DNA from: Nocardia transvalensis NBRC 15921 | GTDB taxonomy: Bacteria > Actinomycetota > Actinomycetes > Mycobacteriales > Mycobacteriaceae | Assembly: GCF_000308875.1 (NCBI RefSeq) | Contig: NZ_BAGL01000063.1 | Coordinates: 124,001-188,000, forward strand | Direction of reading: 5' to 3' | Length of the DNA stretch: 64,000 nucleotides | In this document: piece by piece, positions 60,003 to 64,000 of the stretch | Numbering within the stretch: position 1 is the stretch's first letter | Layout of the letters: each line of letters starts with the position of its first letter | The notes under the pieces: model-generated | Seen by the model: the letters and a program-made list of their open reading frames with translations, nothing else | Databases searched by the model: none | What the model was told of the DNA's origin: nothing | Translations under genes and position numbers: made by a program

Positions 60003-60809
60003 CTAGGACTGCGGCTCGGGCAGGGTCTCGCCGGTTTCCAGCAGCGTCTTGAGGTTGGCGAGAATGGACGGCCAGCCCTGGCTGATGCCCGCCAGCACAC
60101 CGCTGTCCGGCCCGAAGCCGTCGTGAACGACCGTGAGCTTCACCGTCTCGCCCATCGGCTCGATCTCGAAGGTGACCTTCGACCGGGGCTCGGCGCCCCA
60201 GGCCGCCACCTCGTCCGAGGGCATGCCCATCTTCTCGGCGAAGGTCGAGTCGAAGGTGTGCCAGGTGTAGGACAGCGTCCGGTACGGGTCGGCCGCCAGC
60301 ACGACCTGCTCGGGATCCTTGCTGGACCAATCCTGCTGGTGCCAGACCATTTCCGACCCCTTGCGCCAGTCGGTGTCGAAGGTCGCGCCCCAGTAGCGCT
60401 TCGTGAACGCGGGGTCGGTCAGCGCCTGCCACAGCTGACGGTCCGTGGTCTTGATGTACGTGGTGTAGACGAATTCGTTGCCCATGGTCGCACTCTCCAA
60501 TGCGGTCTTGAGGTCGGCGAGCGCGTGCACCCGGCCGCGCTCGTAGCGGTTGATCCATCGGTCGGCGATGGCGTTGATGGGCTCGGCGTTCAGGTAGTGC
60601 AGCTTCTCCCGGCCGCGGCGGCGCGTGGTCACCAGATTCGCCGCCGCCAGCACGGCGAGATGCTTGCTCACCGCCTGCCTGGTCATATCCAGCCCCGCGC
60701 AGAGTTGGCGCAGCGTCTGCCCGTTGTCCGCGTTCAGGCTGTCCAGGAGCAGGCGCCGACTCGGATCGGCCAGCGCCTTGAACACCTCGTCCACTCGATC
60801 ACCTCGCAT
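60003..60809 (-). CDS. ArsR-family regulator fused to SRPBCC (AHSA1) domain
   Basis: 268 residues from ATG at 60809; GTG at 60794 (VDEVFKALADPS) has the better ribosome site (GAGG). N-terminal ArsR winged helix (LRQLCAGLDMTRQAVSKHLAVLAAANLVTTRR) at about 30-65; residues ~110-262 are an AHSA1-like START fold (FVYTTYIKTTDRQLWQALTD, KRYWGATFDTDWRKGSEM, GWPSILANLKTLLE). The SRPBCC pocket may be the sensor. Two inverted repeats upstream are likely operators. Confidence 0.88.
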   Translation of the reverse strand: MRGDRVDEVFKALADPSRRLLLDSLNADNGQTLRQLCAGLDMTRQAVSKHLAVLAAANLVTTRRRGREKLHYLNAEPINAIADRWINRYERGRVHALADLKTALESATMGNEFVYTTYIKTTDRQLWQALTDPAFTKRYWGATFDTDWRKGSEMVWHQQDWSSKDPEQVVLAADPYRTLSYTWHTFDSTFAEKMGMPSDEVAAWGAEPRSKVTFEIEPMGETVKLTVVHDGFGPDSGVLAGISQGWPSILANLKTLLETGETLPEPQS

Positions 60810-60811
60810 AC

Positions 60812-60856
60812 GCAACCATTTGGTTGCTCTTTCACAATAGGCATCCGTTCGGTTGC
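60812..60856. promoter_or_regulatory. two ArsR-type operators
   Basis: GCAACC-n4-GGTTGC at 60812-60827 and variant GCATCC-n4-GGTTGC at 60841-60856, 29 bp apart, immediately upstream of the ArsR-SRPBCC gene and before the divergent AAA gene. Confidence 0.65.
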
Positions 60857-60898
60857 ATGTCAACACCGGTGTCGCGGCGCGCGCGGCCGGACGGCAGG

Positions 60899-62155
60899 AT
60901 GTCACGGGTGCTGCGCAGTTTTCAGGTGACGAACCACAGATCGCTGGCCGGGACGCAGGAACTGCGCCTGGTCGGCAGCCGAGCGGGGGCGCTGCCCGCA
61001 CCCGTGACCGCCGTGCACGGCACCGCCGCGTCCGGCAAGTCCAGCCTCGTCGACGCGCTGGGCCATATGCGCGACGCGGTCCTGCACTCGGTCACCGGGT
61101 GGGACCCCTATGCCGGGCCCGTGCGGGCGCCGCATCTCGGATGTGCCGATCGCCCTTCGGAATTCGTCGCCACCTTCGTGGCCGAGGGAATCCCCTACAC
61201 CTACGGGTTCCGGCTCGACAACGCCGATGTCACCGCCGAGTGGCTGCACAGCCATCCGCGCAGCCGCAAGCGCGTGGTGTTCGAGCGCGAGGGCGAGAAC
61301 GTCCGGATCGGGCCGATGTTCGAGCCGGTGCGCTACGGCATCGGCGCGCTGGCGCCGCTGGTGCGCCCGAACGCGTTGCTGCTCAGCCTGACCGGGCAGA
61401 TGTACGCCGAGGCCCTGGTCCCCGCCTACCGCTGGTTCGCCGCGCAGCTGGATGTGCAACGCGGACAGCAGGATCCGGAGACCATCGCGCATCAGCTCGG
61501 CAGTCACATCTCGCGCTCCGCCGACAACGCCGCCCGCCTGCTCACCCTGTTGCGGTCGGCCGATCTGGGCATCGAGGATCTGCTGATCGCCGAGAACGAT
61601 CCGATGTACGCCGACTACCTGCGCGATCTGGACAGCGATATCGCCGGCGCCGCAACCGAACTCGACGCCTGCGTCGCCTCGCCCGCGCGCGCCGAGCAGT
61701 TGCAGCAGACCCACGGGCTCACGCCGGTCGGGCTCGAGCGCGAACTCGGCAACCTGCGCGCGGCCCGCGACACCCTCTACGCGCGCATGGTGGCCCGCCG
61801 CGGCGTCGGCCTCGGCCTGGTGCACGAGGGCATCGACGCCGCCTTCGACATCGCCGACGAGTCCACCGCGACCCTGGCCCTGCTGCGCCTGCTGCCGCCC
61901 GTGCTGGACGCGCTCGACACCGGCCGGGTGCTGGCCGTCGACGATATCGACACCCATCTCACCGGCGACGCGGCCGACCGCCTGATCCAGCTGTTCCAGA
62001 ATCCGGAGACCAACGCCCGGGGCGCGCAGCTGATCTTCACCACGCGCAACCGCACGCTGGTGGACCGGGGCAACGGCCGCTCCCAGTCGCGCCGCACCAC
62101 CGTCTGGACGCTGCGCCGCACCCCCGAGGGGGCCAGCGAACTCGCCGCGCACTGA
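60899..62155 (+). CDS. orphan AAA-family ATPase (AAA_15/OLD-like)
   Basis: 418 residues from ATG at 60899. N terminus SFQVTNHRSLAGTQELRL matches the ABC-like AAA_15/AAA_21 group, with Walker A GTAASGKSS at about 43-51 and late Walker B RVLAVDDIDTHLTG near 370, then QLIFTTRNRTLVD. The central ~200 residues are helical. No TOPRIM or nuclease domain is attached or encoded next to it. Related proteins occur in OLD-type and other defence systems and as housekeeping ATPases; role unknown. Confidence 0.85.
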   Translation: MSRVLRSFQVTNHRSLAGTQELRLVGSRAGALPAPVTAVHGTAASGKSSLVDALGHMRDAVLHSVTGWDPYAGPVRAPHLGCADRPSEFVATFVAEGIPYTYGFRLDNADVTAEWLHSHPRSRKRVVFEREGENVRIGPMFEPVRYGIGALAPLVRPNALLLSLTGQMYAEALVPAYRWFAAQLDVQRGQQDPETIAHQLGSHISRSADNAARLLTLLRSADLGIEDLLIAENDPMYADYLRDLDSDIAGAATELDACVASPARAEQLQQTHGLTPVGLERELGNLRAARDTLYARMVARRGVGLGLVHEGIDAAFDIADESTATLALLRLLPPVLDALDTGRVLAVDDIDTHLTGDAADRLIQLFQNPETNARGAQLIFTTRNRTLVDRGNGRSQSRRTTVWTLRRTPEGASELAAH

Positions 62156-62259
62156 GCCGGTCCGGGAGTACAACCGGCTGGCGGGCGTGCTGAAACCCGC
62201 GTCCAGGGGCGCACAGGTGGCGGGCATGGCGGAATGCCCGCATCCGGGGGACGCATAGC

Positions 62260-62628
62260 ATGGTGGGCATGCTGGAGATCGCGTTCCTCGTGACCGCCGT
62301 CGTCGTGCTGGTCGCGCTGGTCATCACCTACCGCCGCGGCCGCGGGGCGGGGGCCGGGCCGAGCTGGAACCGCGCGGAGCCCGAGTCCGGCACGCTGTAC
62401 GTGACCGGCGTGAGCCCGCGTCCCGCCGCCCAGGGCAACCAGTACGTGACCATCACGGGCACCATCACAGGTCCCTCGGTCGGGGGCGAGACGGTCTACG
62501 GGCGCTTCGCCTGGGACGTCAACCAGTGGCCCTCCCCCGGCGACCAGATCCCCGTCGCCTACCCGCCCGGCAAGCCCCAGAACTGGCAACTCGGCCACCC
62601 GGGCGCCCGGCCCTACTTCGGGGGCTGA
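62260..62628 (+). CDS. small membrane-anchored protein
   Basis: 122 residues (ATG at 62260 or 62269). One N-terminal helix (IAFLVTAVVVLVALVITY), then a beta-rich domain with SGTLYVTGVSPRPA, QYVTITGTITGPSVGGETVYGRFAWDV. No family recognised. The last 16 bp overlap the convergent MetE-like gene. Confidence 0.72.
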   Translation: MVGMLEIAFLVTAVVVLVALVITYRRGRGAGAGPSWNRAEPESGTLYVTGVSPRPAAQGNQYVTITGTITGPSVGGETVYGRFAWDVNQWPSPGDQIPVAYPPGKPQNWQLGHPGARPYFGG

Positions 62629-63674
62629 GACTGCGGGTCGACGTCGATCGACTCCGGTTCGTCGGTGAAGACGCGGGCCGTCTCGGTGGCCAGCTCCAGG
62701 GCTCGGCGGGCCCAGTCCTGCGAGGCGCCCGCCAGGCCGCAGGCCGGGGTGACGATGACGCGCTCGGCGAGCAGACGGCGCGAGAAGCCCAGCCGGTCCA
62801 TCAGCCGGACCGCGGGCTCGGCGATATCGCGCCAGGTCACGCGTCCGGCCGGGGCCACGGTCGGCACCAGCCCGAGCGCCAGATGCTTTCCGCTGTCGAG
62901 CAATTCGCCGATACCGTCGAGATCGCGCTTGCCGATGGCGGCGATATCGAATCCGACCGCGGCCGCCGCACTGCCGCGCAGCAGCCCGAGCGCGGGCGAT
63001 TCGGCGCAGGTGTGCACCAGGACCGGCTGCTCCAGCGCGGCCACGACGGTATCGAGCACCGCGAGCGCCTCGGGCCCGGGCAGCGCCCGCACCGTGTGCA
63101 GCACGCTGGCCCCGCGGATCGACCCGTCGAGAACCGAGGTGAGCGACGGTTCGTCCAGCTGCACCACGACTTTCGCGCCGAGCCGCTTGCCGACCTCCGC
63201 GGCGTGCTGGGACAGCCCCTCGGCCAGCGATTCCGAAAGATCGCGCAGCGCACCGCGATCGGTGAGCATCCGATGCCCACCGGCCAGCTCGACCTGCGCG
63301 GCCAGCGTGAGCGGGCCCGCGGCCTGCACCTTCACCGTGCGCCCGGTCCCCGCGAGACCCGCTGTCTCCCAAGCCTCTTCGAGCGCGTCCAGGTCGACGC
63401 GGATCAGGTCGAAGGCCCGCCGGGACACCGCACCGGGGCCGGGCGCCACCCGGTAACCGCGCGGGGTGATCTCGAACAGCATGTCCACCAGCAGCGCCGA
63501 GGCACGGCCGATCATATCCGAACCCGTTGCGCGCCCGGGCAATTCGACCAGGTGAGGCAGGTCCGGCAGCTCGCCGACGATGGTCGCGGCCGCCTCGCGC
63601 GCATTCGTTCCGGGCCATGATCCGACCCCGGTGGCGATCCCGCCGCGCAACACCGCATTCTCACTCGACGTCAT
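62613..63674 (-). CDS. MetE-like protein (Rv3015c-type)
   Basis: 353 residues from ATG at 63674. Starts GGIATGVGSWPGTNAREAAATI; the (beta/alpha)8 barrel of cobalamin-independent methionine synthase is suggested by VKVQAAGPLTLAAQVEL, VVQLDEPSLTSVLDG, VLVHTCAESPALGLLRG and VTPACGLAGASQDWARRALEL, with zinc ligands His/Cys (HTC) and Cys (PACGLAG). Half the length of MetE, lacking its N-terminal barrel. Same position as Rv3015c downstream of ligA. Catalysis is unproven. Confidence 0.85.
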   Translation of the reverse strand: MTSSENAVLRGGIATGVGSWPGTNAREAAATIVGELPDLPHLVELPGRATGSDMIGRASALLVDMLFEITPRGYRVAPGPGAVSRRAFDLIRVDLDALEEAWETAGLAGTGRTVKVQAAGPLTLAAQVELAGGHRMLTDRGALRDLSESLAEGLSQHAAEVGKRLGAKVVVQLDEPSLTSVLDGSIRGASVLHTVRALPGPEALAVLDTVVAALEQPVLVHTCAESPALGLLRGSAAAAVGFDIAAIGKRDLDGIGELLDSGKHLALGLVPTVAPAGRVTWRDIAEPAVRLMDRLGFSRRLLAERVIVTPACGLAGASQDWARRALELATETARVFTDEPESIDVDPQSQPPK

Positions 63675-64000
63675 CGTGCACCATCCCTTTCCCTCGACCT
63701 TGCTCGGCCGCGCGCTCGCCCGTACCCCAGGCGGCGCCTGGCCCACTTCCGGACGGATGTCCGACCACCGCGACGGCCCGCGGCGCCGGCGCGCTGTACT
63801 CGCCGGGAGCAGGACTTCGACGGTGAAGGGCACGATTCGCGGTGACGGCGGCAGGGTCGGCACCGACCCGCGCCTCACGACGTCCGGGTACCCGCTCCGG
63901 CCGGGCATACCCCGTACCGGTCAAAACGGACATCGTATACCGACCAGAGTGCCCCAGGGATCGGCCGGGCGGCAAGCTCACCGGGCGGTATCCGGCACCG
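63675..64000. other. intergenic region at the window edge
   Basis: 326 bp. Open frames here (for example 63661-63981, minus) have no recognisable protein character. A symmetric GTATAC lies near 63935 and a TTGACC/TACGGG pair on the minus strand near 63920 could be the promoter of the MetE-like gene. No cobalamin or SAM riboswitch was recognised. Confidence 0.35.

Noticed and set aside
63661..63981. 106-residue minus-strand frame at the window edge
   Set aside because: No recognisable composition or motif and it overlaps the start region of the MetE-like gene.
63675..64000. Cobalamin riboswitch before the MetE-like gene
   Set aside because: No B12-box-like motif or plausible conserved core was visible.

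Overview
This 64-kb window is a GC-rich (about 67-70% by eye) chromosomal segment of an actinobacterium of the Mycobacteriales, most probably a Nocardia. Grounds: high GC, frequent GTG starts, several apparently leaderless genes, F420/PPOX-type oxidoreductases, MCE-free but mycobacterium-like housekeeping order, and a backbone matching the Mycobacterium tuberculosis Rv3001c-Rv3015c block (ilvC, ilvN, ilvB, cfp6-like, DoxX-like, lppZ-like, gatB, pfkA, gatA, gatC, ACT-domain protein, ligA, MetE-like protein). No rRNA, tRNA, CRISPR array, integrase or transposase was seen.

Layout. 1-6.5 kb: small regulators and enzymes (AraC, XRE-cupin, TetR, LysE exporter, VOC, NTF2-like, PPOX, FAD oxidoreductase). 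6.6-12.0 kb: an accessory island of clearly lower GC in its second half, with a Cys-motif membrane protein, a resolvase-like protein, an XRE-GNAT pair and a type IV McrBC restriction pair. 12.3-17.8 kb: PPOX, a small secreted protein, a squalene-cyclase-like protein, DUF899, a double-hotdog thioesterase, and a SUKH protein next to a TIR-domain protein. 17.8-24.3 kb: branched-chain amino acid synthesis, ilvB-ilvN-ilvC on the minus strand with a 15-residue Ile/Leu/Val-rich leader peptide and an attenuator terminator, then cfp6-like and ilvD on the plus strand. 24.4-31.9 kb: DoxX, LppZ-like lipoprotein, gatB, and an FtsX-type ABC transporter. 32.0-47.1 kb: signalling and envelope genes: two NarL-type two-component systems, two transmembrane Ser/Thr kinases, two beta-lactamase-fold lipoproteins, pfkA, and two tandem uppP genes lying between a histidine kinase and a response regulator. 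47.2-56.1 kb: phospholipase A2-like protein, membrane alpha/beta-hydrolase, MarR regulator, gatA, gatC, ACT protein, GNAT, ligA. 56.1-64 kb: TetR, MocR and ArsR regulators with neighbouring targets, PPOX, cupin, an orphan AAA ATPase and a MetE-like protein.

How the parts relate. GatC, GatA and GatB form the tRNA-dependent amidotransferase; their genes lie in two places, both on the minus strand. IlvB/IlvN, IlvC and IlvD carry the common valine/isoleucine steps. The signalling block combines envelope sensing (two-component systems, PASTA-less Ser/Thr kinases) with undecaprenyl-phosphate recycling and beta-lactamase-like lipoproteins, suggesting cell-wall stress functions (inference).

The most unusual features are (i) a dispersed 23-25 bp interrupted palindrome (consensus TTCCGGCryGCTTTTGGCCGGAA) present at least eight times, always between or just after genes, often next to short tandem arrays; (ii) the ilv leader peptide and attenuator; (iii) the TIR/SUKH and McrBC-containing accessory regions; (iv) a Ser/Thr kinase with a Tyr-rich repeat region; and (v) two small proteins sharing a Met-Gln-Leu-His...Cys-x4-Cys motif at distant loci.
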